A stretch of DNA of 64,000 nt from NCBI GenBank assembly GCA_903834835.1, contig CAILKO010000029.1, positions 1-64,000 on the forward strand. Direction: 5' to 3'. Shown here in pieces: positions 1 through 8,313 of this stretch (the first letter of the stretch is position 1; each line of letters begins with the position of its first letter). A program made the position numbers and the translations under genes. The notes beneath the pieces were generated by a model. That model was not told where the DNA came from. It did not search any database and was given only the letters and a program-made list of their open reading frames with translations. Source of the stretch: an uncultured Pseudomonadota bacterium (GTDB lineage Bacteria; Pseudomonadota; Gammaproteobacteria; Burkholderiales; SG8-39).

Positions 1-1
1 G

Positions 2-1915
2 ACGCTGACGGGGAACCCGAACTTCGAGGCGAAGCCGGCGTACACGTTCACGGTGGTGGCCGATGACGGGGTGACGACGGCGTCGCAGAAGACGGTGACG
101 CTGTCGGTGGTGAACGTGAACGAGCCGCCGACTGTGTCGATTACGCCTGTGCTGACGTCGATCGCGGAGAACAGTGCGATCGGGACGGGTGTGAAAGTTG
201 CCGACCTCCTTATCTCAGACGATGAGTTGAGCGGAGGGAATGTCCTGACGCTTGGCGGAGCGGATGCGGCAAGCTTCGAGATCCGCGGCACGGAGCTGTA
301 CTACATCGGTACGAGCCCGGATTTCGAGGTGCAGGCACGCTATGACGTGACGGTGACGGTGGAGGACACGAGCGCGACGCCGGACGTACCGGCTACGCAG
401 AGTTTCACGCTAAGCGTTACTGACGTGGACGAGTCGCAGCCAATCTTTGAGGCGCCAAGGCCGGTTACCGAGTCGCAGGGTGGTGGAGGTACTGGAGGAT
501 CGGGAATCAAGCTCACCGATATTCCTCCGACTCCGGAGCCTACGCGTGACACGCGGCTCGTCGATCTCCTGCTCCAGCAGAAACCGGTGAACATCGCGGG
601 TTCGGTCGGGGGCGGATCGGATGGCGGCGCCTCACTTATAAACAATCTGCCAGGAACGGCGGCAGGGCAGGGTGGGGAGCAGAGCGCTGACTCGACCGCA
701 AATCTTGAGTCCAATGGTGCCGACCGAGGCTTCCCTGTATTGCGGATAAGCGGGGAGAGCGCGACGGGTTCAGCTGCTGAGGATACCGATCCGAAATCCC
801 AGCACAGGCTGTTTGTCTATGAAGGTGTTACCGCAGGTCAGGGCGCGGGTGAGTTCCAGCTTCCGCAGGAGGCCTTCGCGCATACGGACCCGGCGGCCGT
901 TGTAAAGCTGGAAGCAACTCAGCTCAACGGCGAGGCATTGCCGAGCTGGGTGCAGTTTGACCCTGTAACCGGTCTCTTCTCGGGTCGCCCGCCATCTGGC
1001 GATGGTGGACCGATGGAGGTGCTGCTCACAGCCCGGGATGCCGAGGGCCGGGCTGCATCGGTCGTATTCACTCTCGATCTTGCGGCGGATCCGGCTACTG
1101 CAACCCGTCCGGCTTCCGGGGATTCCGGAGGTGCATCGGATGCGAAGCTGATTGGATCTCCGCTCGGCAGTACGAGTGCTAGGCCGGACGCAGGCTCGAA
1201 TTCTCAGGCAGGTTTCGACGCCAAGCTGACGCAGGGATTTGGAAGCTTCGGCCTTGGTGGCGGTACCGGGGACCTGGGGCTGGAGTCCTCGAATGCAGGA
1301 TTCCCGGTCGAACGTGTTGCTGCGGGTTCCGTGATTCAGACGGCTTCATTCACTCTCGATTCGGGACTCTTCGTCTACCACGGCATCCCGGTCGCCAGAG
1401 GTGACACAGAGTTCCAGGTTCCAAGAGATGCGTTTGCACACACGGATACGTCAGCGGTCGTACGGCTGGAGGCGTTTACGCAATCCGGAGAGCCGTTGCC
1501 GTCCTGGTTGTCGTTCGACCCGGTTCGTGGCGTCTTTTCTGGCAAGCCGAGTGACGGCGGCGAGACCTACGTCGATGTGATGCTGGTCGCACGGGATCAG
1601 GAAGGCCGCGAGGCAAAGATCGAGTTCCGCCTCGAAATGGGTGTCAAGGAAACCGGGGAGCGCAGCGGAGATATTCAGGATCTGGAAAGCTTCATTCTCG
1701 GCGATGGGGAACTCGCACATGAGAAGCCGGTAGAAAAAGCGGCCGATACCGGTACGGGCAAGGATCGCACTGCGGAGAAGGGTAAAGCCAAGCCGGATGC
1801 GAAGCGAGCGGCAGTGTCGTTCGGCGATCAGGTGAAAGCGGCGAAGCTGGCGCGCGATCCAGTCCTCGGAAAAATACTGGAGACGGCCGAAAGACAGACC
1901 AGACGCGCTCTGTGA
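2..1915 (+). CDS. Giant cadherin-repeat surface protein/adhesin, C-terminal part (5' end outside window)
   Basis: The reading frame is open from base 2, so this is the tail of a larger protein. The first 145 or so residues are the end of one cadherin-like repeat (NFE...YTFTVVADDG) and a second full one (NEPPTVSI...DFEVQARYDVTVTVED). A Gly/Ser-rich linker follows, then two paralogous Ig-like domains (each beginning FPV, with LFVY, FAHTD and PSW motifs), and a lysine-rich tail of about 80 residues. No RTX nonapeptides or usual type I secretion tail are visible. A TAAG tetrapeptide, the kind of site LapG proteases cut, is encoded at 656-667, between the cadherin repeats and the Ig-like pair. The genes that follow (TolC-like protein, two adaptors, LapG/LapD) suggest an exported adhesin whose retention is controlled by proteolysis. 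The family is clear; the exact function is inferred. Confidence 0.8.
   Translation, partial: TLTGNPNFEAKPAYTFTVVADDGVTTASQKTVTLSVVNVNEPPTVSITPVLTSIAENSAIGTGVKVADLLISDDELSGGNVLTLGGADAASFEIRGTELYYIGTSPDFEVQARYDVTVTVEDTSATPDVPATQSFTLSVTDVDESQPIFEAPRPVTESQGGGGTGGSGIKLTDIPPTPEPTRDTRLVDLLLQQKPVNIAGSVGGGSDGGASLINNLPGTAAGQGGEQSADSTANLESNGADRGFPVLRISGESATGSAAEDTDPKSQHRLFVYEGVTAGQGAGEFQLPQEAFAHTDPAAVVKLEATQLNGEALPSWVQFDPVTGLFSGRPPSGDGGPMEVLLTARDAEGRAASVVFTLDLAADPATATRPASGDSGGASDAKLIGSPLGSTSARPDAGSNSQAGFDAKLTQGFGSFGLGGGTGDLGLESSNAGFPVERVAAGSVIQTASFTLDSGLFVYHGIPVARGDTEFQVPRDAFAHTDTSAVVRLEAFTQSGEPLPSWLSFDPVRGVFSGKPSDGGETYVDVMLVARDQEGREAKIEFRLEMGVKETGERSGDIQDLESFILGDGELAHEKPVEKAADTGTGKDRTAEKGKAKPDAKRAAVSFGDQVKAAKLARDPVLGKILETAERQTRRAL
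731..1639 (+). repeat. Two tandem copies of an Ig-like domain inside the adhesin
   Basis: Unit 1 (731-1081) and unit 2 (1301-1639) encode related sequences of about 115 residues. Shared landmarks in the same order are FPV, LFVY(E/H)G, EFQ(L/V)P, AFAHTD, VV(K/R)LEA, LPSW, FDPV, G(L/V)FSG(R/K)P and RD(A/Q)EGR. They look like putative Ig (He_PIG-like) domains. They are separated by a Gly/Ser-rich spacer and have diverged too far for recent DNA duplication. Confidence 0.7.
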
Positions 1916-1926
1916 TTGCGTAGAAT

Positions 1927-1959
1927 ATCGGACGTTCCGATATCTTCGGGACGTCCGAT
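1927..1959 (+). promoter_or_regulatory. Stem-loop between adhesin and TolC-like gene
   Basis: A 12-bp inverted repeat (1927-1938 with 1948-1959, one G-U pair) encloses a 9-nt loop just after the adhesin stop codon. No T-tract follows, so it is not a standard intrinsic terminator. It covers the most upstream ATG of the next gene (1958) and could act as an attenuator, an mRNA processing site or a translational control. Confidence 0.45.
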
Positions 1960-4114
1960 GGTTGGATCTTGGCTGATCAGGCGTAACTGCTCTACCGGTA
2001 TTCAAATTTTGGCGAAAAGAATAAAAAAATCCTTGCTGGTCCGATTTACTGTGGGCGCTTGCGTTGCCATGGTCGCAGGCGGGTGTACAGTCGTCCCGGT
2101 TTCGCTGGACCGCGCAGCACGGGACAAGCTCGGAGCTGATCTTCAGAAGCAGTTATTTGCCGATCAGGAGGCGATTTCCGGGCCGCTCAGCCTCTCGGAG
2201 GCGACCGCGCGAGCGGTCAAGTATCAGGCGGACTATCGCGTCCGGTTGATGGAGGAGGCCGCTGCACTGGGACAGTTGAATGTGGCGCAGTTTGATCTGC
2301 TCCCGAAACTTACCGCAAATGCCGGGTATTCCACGCGCAGCAACGATTCGTTCGGCTTCGGATTCTCGCCGAGCGGGACGGTTGCGACCAATCCCTCGGC
2401 TTCCAGCGAGCGCTCGCACTCAACGGGCAGCATCGGTTTTACCTGGAGCCTGCTCGACTTCGGCCTGAGTTATTTCCGCGCACAGCAGCTCGCGGACCAG
2501 AAACTGATCGCGGACGAACGGCGCCGTAAGGCTTTGCAGAACCTCGTGCAGGACGTTCGGCTGGCGTGGTGGCGCGCCACCGCGGCGCAGAAGCTTCTAC
2601 CGATGATCGATGCCTTTTACGAGGAAATCGATCTCACTATCGAGAAGACCAGGATCATCGAGAGCCGCAAGCTTCTGCCGCCCTTGCAGACCGCGTCGCT
2701 GCGTCGCGCGCTCCTTGACCTGGCTCAGCAGATCAGCCTTCGTCGCCAGGAGCTTGCGCAGGCGCAGATCGAGTTTGCGTCGATGATCAGCGCGCCGCCC
2801 GGCTCGGAGGTTCGAGTTGCGCCGGTAGAGCGTGAGCGTATCGACAAGCTTGATCTCGCCGCCAATATCGATCTGCTCGAGGCAACCGCGCTGCGCAATC
2901 GTCCGGAACTCGCGGAAGAAGCCTATAAAGCCAGAATCAGCGAGAGCGAGGCAAAGAAGGGTCTGCTTGCGCTGGTACCGAATCTCAATTTGTCGCTGGA
3001 CAGAAGTTACGATAGCAACCGGTTCCTGGTGAATAACGCCTGGAATACGGCGGGCTTGAGCGCCGCGATGAATCTGGTGAAGATTTTTTCTCTGCCCGCG
3101 CTGCGCAGCTCGGCCGAAGCGCAGAAGCAGCTGGACGACACCCGTCGGCTTGCCACCGCAGTGGCGGTGATCACCCAGACCCGTGTTGCGGCCGTCCGGT
3201 TCGGTCTTTTATCGCACGAATACGGCGTGTGGGAGGAGGCCACGCGCGACGACGAGCAGATCGTCAAGTTCCTGTCCTCCAGCGCGGACGTCGGAATCGA
3301 TACCGAACTGGAGTTGATACGCGCCAAGGCGAGGCTGCTCGTGAGTACGATCAACCGGGATCTCGTGTACGCGAATCTCGAAGCAGCGCTCGGTCGTCTC
3401 TATACTTCGACCGGCCTGGACGTGCTGCCCGAGGCGGTAGAAGGCCATGGTGTCGCCCAACTTGCAGCATCCCTGCGCGACAAGCTTGAACCCTGGGAGA
3501 AGCAGAATTTCGTTCAGCGCAGGGTGGAGGCGGGGATTCCTGTTGCGCTGGGTGAGGTTCAGGGGGTTCCCGGAGAGGTCAGAGCGGAATTTGCAGGCGC
3601 GCTCCGACGGATTCTTGAAGGGTCCAAGCTGTCGATTGTCAACGAGGCCGATGCGGGTCTCCGGGTGCTTAGTGGAGTGCGGCTTGAACCCTTGCGTCAG
3701 GGAAGCCGGCCGGCGACCGTGCGGGTATCCGTGGTCGATACACGCAACGGGGCCGTTCGATTCTCGTCCGAGTTCAGAACTACGCTCAGCGAACCTGTTG
3801 ATCTGGAGCAGTGGCGTACCCTGGGAGAAGGCGCTGCGTACCGGGTTGCGGGGCCGATTGCGCGGATCCAGGCTGGCCGTTCGCTCCCGTCGTACCGTCC
3901 GGAGCCGAATGGCACGCTTGCGCCACGCGGAGCAGTCGAGTTCCTGCAGTTGCGATTCGCTGAAGGAATTTCAACTGTTACGCTGCCTCTCCAGGCCGAC
4001 ACCTCATTTCCCAGTCCCGAACCGGTTCAGTTACGCCTGACGAATGAAATTGCATTGCTACCCACGGAAGTCACTCCCGATGAGATTCCCGAAGACCGTC
4101 CGGCATCGCATTAG
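1958..4114 (+). CDS. TolC-family outer-membrane lipoprotein with C-terminal extension
   Basis: This is the outer-membrane channel component of an efflux or type I secretion system. Residues around 60-490 match the TolC/OEP fold: two long alpha-helical repeats (ATARAVKYQADYRV..., ALRNRPELAEEAYKAR...) with the usual N-terminal VPVSL segment. The signal region ends in a lipobox-like AGGC. At 718 residues from this start the protein is much longer than a normal TolC (about 450). The extra 200 C-terminal residues (from about VPGEVRAEFAGALRRIL) have no obvious relative; they are predicted alpha/beta and may form a periplasmic domain. The start is uncertain: the ATG at 1958 lies in a hairpin, and TTG codons at 2008 or 2033 would give a more typical signal peptide. 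It lies in an operon between the adhesin and the adaptors. Confidence 0.75.
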   Translation: MVGSWLIRRNCSTGIQILAKRIKKSLLVRFTVGACVAMVAGGCTVVPVSLDRAARDKLGADLQKQLFADQEAISGPLSLSEATARAVKYQADYRVRLMEEAAALGQLNVAQFDLLPKLTANAGYSTRSNDSFGFGFSPSGTVATNPSASSERSHSTGSIGFTWSLLDFGLSYFRAQQLADQKLIADERRRKALQNLVQDVRLAWWRATAAQKLLPMIDAFYEEIDLTIEKTRIIESRKLLPPLQTASLRRALLDLAQQISLRRQELAQAQIEFASMISAPPGSEVRVAPVERERIDKLDLAANIDLLEATALRNRPELAEEAYKARISESEAKKGLLALVPNLNLSLDRSYDSNRFLVNNAWNTAGLSAAMNLVKIFSLPALRSSAEAQKQLDDTRRLATAVAVITQTRVAAVRFGLLSHEYGVWEEATRDDEQIVKFLSSSADVGIDTELELIRAKARLLVSTINRDLVYANLEAALGRLYTSTGLDVLPEAVEGHGVAQLAASLRDKLEPWEKQNFVQRRVEAGIPVALGEVQGVPGEVRAEFAGALRRILEGSKLSIVNEADAGLRVLSGVRLEPLRQGSRPATVRVSVVDTRNGAVRFSSEFRTTLSEPVDLEQWRTLGEGAAYRVAGPIARIQAGRSLPSYRPEPNGTLAPRGAVEFLQLRFAEGISTVTLPLQADTSFPSPEPVQLRLTNEIALLPTEVTPDEIPEDRPASH

Positions 4115-4943
4115 CATTGCCGCGCTCGTATTGTCTGGGTGCCTGGGCGTGGCCGAGGCACAGGTGCCGGCTGCCCCGCCGGCGCGCACGGCTGCCCCGG
4201 CGATTCGTCCTGCGGCACCCGTCGCACCCGTAACGTCCGCCCAGACCCAGAGTCTGCTGCCGGATCTCGACAATCGCGATATTTCGGTATTGATCCAGTC
4301 GAGCGAGGAAACCACGCTATCGAGTCAGATGGCGGGGAAGGTGAAGCGGGTCGCTCAGAGCATAGGGGATAACGTGGAGCGCGGCGCGGTGCTCCTCGAA
4401 TTTGATTGTTCCGAGCAGCAGGCGCAGCTTCAGTCTGTCGAAGCCGAATACAACGGTGCCCGGGAGACCCATCTGACGAAGCTACGTCTCCAGGCTCTTG
4501 GCGCCGCGGGCGAGCTTGAGGTAACGGTGGCGGCCTCGGCGGCCGACAGGGCGCGGAGCCAGGTGACATTTCGCGAGTCGCAGCTCGCCTATTGCAAGGT
4601 TCTTGCCCCTTTCAGCGGAAGGGTGGCGAAGGTAAGGGTCAAGAACGCCGAAAGCGTGGCAGTCGGGCAGCCACTTCTGGAAATGCTGAATCCGGGTTCG
4701 CTCAAGGCGCAGCTCTTCGTGCCTGCGGCGTGGATACGATGGGTACGACCGGGGACGATGTTTACCGTCAAGACTCCGGACGATGGCCGTAGCTACCGGG
4801 CGCGAGTGAGCAAGCTCAATACGCGTATCGAAGGGGTATCGCAGGCACTCGAACTGGAGGCAAGATTCGAGGGCTCGACCCAGTGGCTGCTCCCGGGGAT
4901 GATCGGGACGGCCATATTTGACCAGCGTGCTCGCAGCAAATGA
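4080..4943 (+). CDS. Periplasmic adaptor (HlyD/RND membrane-fusion family), predicted lipoprotein
   Basis: This is a membrane-fusion protein that would bridge an inner-membrane pump to the TolC-like channel encoded upstream. The signal peptide ends in the lipobox LSGC (Cys21). The mature part has a biotinyl-lipoyl half-motif (SSQMAGKVKRVAQSIGDNVE), a helical hairpin, the second lipoyl half (VLAPFSGRVAKVRVKNAESV) and a beta-barrel domain, about 287 residues in all. The ATG at 4080 is chosen because GGAAG lies 9 nt before it and a proper signal peptide follows; it overlaps the end of the TolC-like gene by 35 nt. Its stop codon overlaps the start of the next adaptor (ATGA), so the two are probably translationally coupled. 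Confidence 0.8.
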   Translation: MRFPKTVRHRISIAALVLSGCLGVAEAQVPAAPPARTAAPAIRPAAPVAPVTSAQTQSLLPDLDNRDISVLIQSSEETTLSSQMAGKVKRVAQSIGDNVERGAVLLEFDCSEQQAQLQSVEAEYNGARETHLTKLRLQALGAAGELEVTVAASAADRARSQVTFRESQLAYCKVLAPFSGRVAKVRVKNAESVAVGQPLLEMLNPGSLKAQLFVPAAWIRWVRPGTMFTVKTPDDGRSYRARVSKLNTRIEGVSQALELEARFEGSTQWLLPGMIGTAIFDQRARSK

Positions 4944-6295
4944 GTGGCACTGGAGCGTCGGAAGCGGTGATCGCGCCTGCCAAGCTGCTGCAGTTTCAGG
5001 CGGCGCTGCAGCAATGCGGGTCTCTGCGCGATGTTTTCTTTGTCGCGGCAAATGAGTCCTTTCCGCTTCTGCAGTTTGATCAACTCGTCGTCTGGCATAT
5101 CGGAATACGCTCGGCGCCCGAGATCGGTGCCGTTTCCGGGCTGACCGAGGTGACCTCCGACAGCCCCTACGCCCAGTGGGTCTTACGTGCCGTCGATTAT
5201 CTTCGTGTCAATCATCCGGGCAAACAGGTTGCACTCGCCTATTCGGAACTTCCCGATGCACTCGCCGAGGATGGACGCGAATGGATACACGAGCACCTGC
5301 TCCATTGTCCGCTGCGTACGCCAGATGAAGGCGAAGCAGGCGGCCTGCTCTTCCACCGCAGTGAACCGTTCAGCGAGCAGGATCGCGCGGTCGCAGAATG
5401 GATCGCGCGTGCAGTCGGCTATGCGGTCTGGGCATGGCGCAGCCGGCGCAGGCAGCTCAAGCAGGTTCTGCTGTCGCGCACGACCCGATATGTTCTGATC
5501 GGCTTCCTCGCGGCGCTCGCAGTGCTCGCCTTTGTTCCGGTGCGGCAGACCTCGCTTGCCAATGCAGAGGTAACCTCGGAGCGTCCGGTTCCGATTACGT
5601 CACCGACGGACGGGGTGGTCGCGCGCGTGCTCGTTCAGCCTAACCAGGTGGTAAAGGCTGACGAAGTTCTGGTCGAGCTCGATGATACGTCGGTGCGCAA
5701 CCGCCTCACCGTGGCACACAAGGCGCTCGACATTGCCACCGCGGACCTTCAGCGCGCGACCAACAAGGCTTTTTCCGAGGATGCGAGTAAATCTGACCTG
5801 CTGGTTCTTGCGTCACGTGTCAAGGAGAAGGAGGCAGAAGTCGCCTACCTCGCGGATCTGCTTGAGCGCCTGAAGATCACGTCCCCACAGGGCGGTGTGG
5901 CGATATTCAATGACGCCGAGGACTGGCGGGGACGGCCTGTGCAGCCGGGCGAACGGATCATGGTGGTTGCCGATCCGTCACTCGTGTCCATCACCGTCTA
6001 CCTTCCTCCGGAAGACGCGGTTGAACTGAATGTCGGCGCCGAGGTGGATGTCTATCTGAACAATAACCCGCTGTCATCGCGTCGTGCGAAGATTGTCCAG
6101 ACGAGCTACGAAGCATCTTCGCAACCCGATAATACGCTCGCCTATGTGATCAAGGCGGCCCTGGACCCCAGCGACGAACGGTTGCCAAGAATCGGGCAGC
6201 GCGGGACCGCAAAAGTGCAGGGCGAGAAGGTTTCCCTCGGTGCATTCCTGCTGCGCAAGCCGATACTTTTCATCCGGAAAGGTTTTGGTTTCTAA
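4940..6295 (+). CDS. HlyD-family adaptor with cytoplasmic GAF-like domain
   Basis: The protein has 451 residues and an unusual layout. Residues 1-165 look like a GAF domain (LRDVFFVAANESFPLLQFDQLVVW..., LFHRSEPFSEQDRAVAEWIARAVG). One transmembrane helix follows at about 178-197 (YVLIGFLAALAVLAFVPV), then an HlyD-type periplasmic part with lipoyl halves (PITSPTDGVVARVLVQPNQ), a short coiled hairpin and a beta-barrel. It overlaps the preceding adaptor by 4 nt. A cytoplasmic sensory domain on a membrane-fusion protein suggests that export is gated by an internal signal, which is inference. No ABC or RND pump is encoded in the window, so the energising inner-membrane partner must lie upstream or elsewhere. 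Confidence 0.75.
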   Translation: MSGTGASEAVIAPAKLLQFQAALQQCGSLRDVFFVAANESFPLLQFDQLVVWHIGIRSAPEIGAVSGLTEVTSDSPYAQWVLRAVDYLRVNHPGKQVALAYSELPDALAEDGREWIHEHLLHCPLRTPDEGEAGGLLFHRSEPFSEQDRAVAEWIARAVGYAVWAWRSRRRQLKQVLLSRTTRYVLIGFLAALAVLAFVPVRQTSLANAEVTSERPVPITSPTDGVVARVLVQPNQVVKADEVLVELDDTSVRNRLTVAHKALDIATADLQRATNKAFSEDASKSDLLVLASRVKEKEAEVAYLADLLERLKITSPQGGVAIFNDAEDWRGRPVQPGERIMVVADPSLVSITVYLPPEDAVELNVGAEVDVYLNNNPLSSRRAKIVQTSYEASSQPDNTLAYVIKAALDPSDERLPRIGQRGTAKVQGEKVSLGAFLLRKPILFIRKGFGF

Positions 6296-6327
6296 GTACG
6301 GTCAGTGATCTCGTCCGCGGTATCCGG

Positions 6328-8313
6328 TCAATCAGTTGGAACAATGGTCGGGCGCGCAACCGCATAGCCCTGGATCCCCGAGAGCCCGAGAGACCTCAGT
6401 ACCGGGACAAGGCTTTCATCTTCCACAGATTGCGCGATAACAGGGACGCCGAGCGATTCACAGCTCCGTATGACCGCACCGATGAAGGCCTGCGCCGATG
6501 AGTTGGCCTCGATGTTTCCTGTATGGGCGGCTGCAAGCTTGACGTAGTCGGGGAGCAGCGTTGAAAGCGTGGTGAGGAAATCGCGCTGGATGCCAAAATT
6601 GTCGATCGCAAAGTGACTGCGCATCGAGCGTACCAGTTCTGAAAATCTCCGAACATCTTCGGGTGCGAGTGCGATGGCACTTTCTCCGACTTCGAAGGTG
6701 AGGCGACCGGCAAGCGCTGGATCGGTCCCAAGCAAGGTCCTGATAGCGTTCAGGAAGCTCTCATCCCGGACGGATTCGGAAGAGATATTCACCGATACAG
6801 TTCCATGATCGAAGCGGCCGGTTCGGAGCGCCTCGACTGCCGCACGCACGACCTGGACGTCGAGCCTGGCGGCGAGATGGTGCCGGACCGCCATGGGGAG
6901 GAAGAGCGCTGCAGCGATCATGCGCCCATCCTCGGTCGCAAGACGTGCGGTCAGTTCGGAAGGCAGGCGCAGTCCGGCGCCGAAAGCGCGTACCTCCTGG
7001 GAGAACAGCCGTACGCGGCCGTGGTCGAGCGCATCGGTAATCACGCGCCGCCAGTCGAGCGATCCGCTCGCGTCGGATGCGTCTTCAACAGTCTGCATTT
7101 CGAACGTGATGCCGTTTGCCCGCGCCCGCGCCAAAGCCACATCTGCGGCGGAAAGGGTGCCGCCGAGCGCAGCATTGTTCGACCCGAACACGGCACCGCC
7201 ACAATGGAAATGGTGGGTACCGGCCTCGCCGGATGTTCCGAGTTCTGCTGCGAGTTCGCGGCACAACCCGTTCGCAAAAGCTTCTGCATCCTTGCTCGAC
7301 GTGTTGATGAGGAGAACCCCGAATCCGCCACCGGCGAGGCGCGCGCAGCAGGCGGCAGTGCCTGCCGCAGCATATCTGTGAAGTACCTCTCCTATGCGCT
7401 TCAGGGTCTGATCACCCGCCTCGTGCCCGTGCGCATGGTTGATCCCGGCCAGGTCGTCCAGCTCCACGAGGAGCACCGCGCCTGAATCGGCCTCGTCGTC
7501 ATCCAGAAGCCTGGCCGAAAACTGGCGACCGAATCCCGCTCGATTCCACAGTCCGGTAAGTGGATCGAGAAATGCTTCCTGCTGAAGGCGCTCCGCGCGT
7601 CCGGTTTCGTATTCGATAGCGCTTCGAACCTTGCCGGACAGATCGTTCATCGCGGCAACGACCTGACGCAGTTCCTTCGCCTTGGGGACAATCGGAATCT
7701 CGCGAAAATCGCGTCGCCCTATCGCATCCGCGGTAGCCGTGATCATTCCCAGTGGCCGCAGGATGCTGCCAAGGAACAGCGTCATGGCGAACTGGGACAG
7801 CAAAAAGATCGCCGCCAGCCAGCCCAGAGTCTCCATGCTCGTGCGCCAGAGTTGACGATAGGCAAGTCGAGAATTGCTGGTTACGACGATACGTCCGAGC
7901 TGCGTCCAGCCGGAGGTGACCAGCGAACTTGCCGTCGGAGCGCGCAGCGGCAACAGGCGCATGAAGAATTCCGGAACCTCCGTGGCTTCTGCGCCCAGGC
8001 GTCGCTCGATGCGTACTGCGCCATCGGTTCCGATAAATGCGATCCTGTCGTAGTAACCGCGGTCGAACATCGCGTTGATGGCGGTTTCCGGCAAGGCGGC
8101 ATCCTGCCCTTGCGCGAGCCCGAATCCGACAGAGAGTCCAAGCGATGTGGCCGCGTCCTGCGCATGCGACTCCAGCTGTTCCTGCAGGTAGGCGCGTGCG
8201 TTCGCGACGTAGATCGTTCCGACGCCGGCAAGTGCGACCAGAAATATGATCGACACGCCGGAGGCAAGCTGCCGCACGAGGGTTCCGAAAAGGAATTGCG
8301 CGATTCGTGTCAT
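6328..8313 (-). CDS. lapD: LapD-like c-di-GMP receptor with degenerate GGDEF and EAL domains
   Basis: This is an inner-membrane receptor that, in the Pseudomonas Lap system, binds cytoplasmic c-di-GMP and sequesters the periplasmic protease LapG. The order is TM1 (about 18-38), a periplasmic LapD/MoxY-type domain (to about 165), TM2 (about 168-190), HAMP, GGDEF (from DPLTGLWNR, about 250) and EAL (about 415-655). Both enzymatic signatures are lost: the GGDEF loop reads AGGGF, the EAL position reads ELT and the later DDFG reads DNFG. It should therefore bind rather than make or break c-di-GMP. Its start codon directly abuts the lapG stop, and the gene order lapG-lapD on one transcript fits the known pairing. 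Confidence 0.88.
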   Translation of the reverse strand: MTRIAQFLFGTLVRQLASGVSIIFLVALAGVGTIYVANARAYLQEQLESHAQDAATSLGLSVGFGLAQGQDAALPETAINAMFDRGYYDRIAFIGTDGAVRIERRLGAEATEVPEFFMRLLPLRAPTASSLVTSGWTQLGRIVVTSNSRLAYRQLWRTSMETLGWLAAIFLLSQFAMTLFLGSILRPLGMITATADAIGRRDFREIPIVPKAKELRQVVAAMNDLSGKVRSAIEYETGRAERLQQEAFLDPLTGLWNRAGFGRQFSARLLDDDEADSGAVLLVELDDLAGINHAHGHEAGDQTLKRIGEVLHRYAAAGTAACCARLAGGGFGVLLINTSSKDAEAFANGLCRELAAELGTSGEAGTHHFHCGGAVFGSNNAALGGTLSAADVALARARANGITFEMQTVEDASDASGSLDWRRVITDALDHGRVRLFSQEVRAFGAGLRLPSELTARLATEDGRMIAAALFLPMAVRHHLAARLDVQVVRAAVEALRTGRFDHGTVSVNISSESVRDESFLNAIRTLLGTDPALAGRLTFEVGESAIALAPEDVRRFSELVRSMRSHFAIDNFGIQRDFLTTLSTLLPDYVKLAAAHTGNIEANSSAQAFIGAVIRSCESLGVPVIAQSVEDESLVPVLRSLGLSGIQGYAVARPTIVPTD

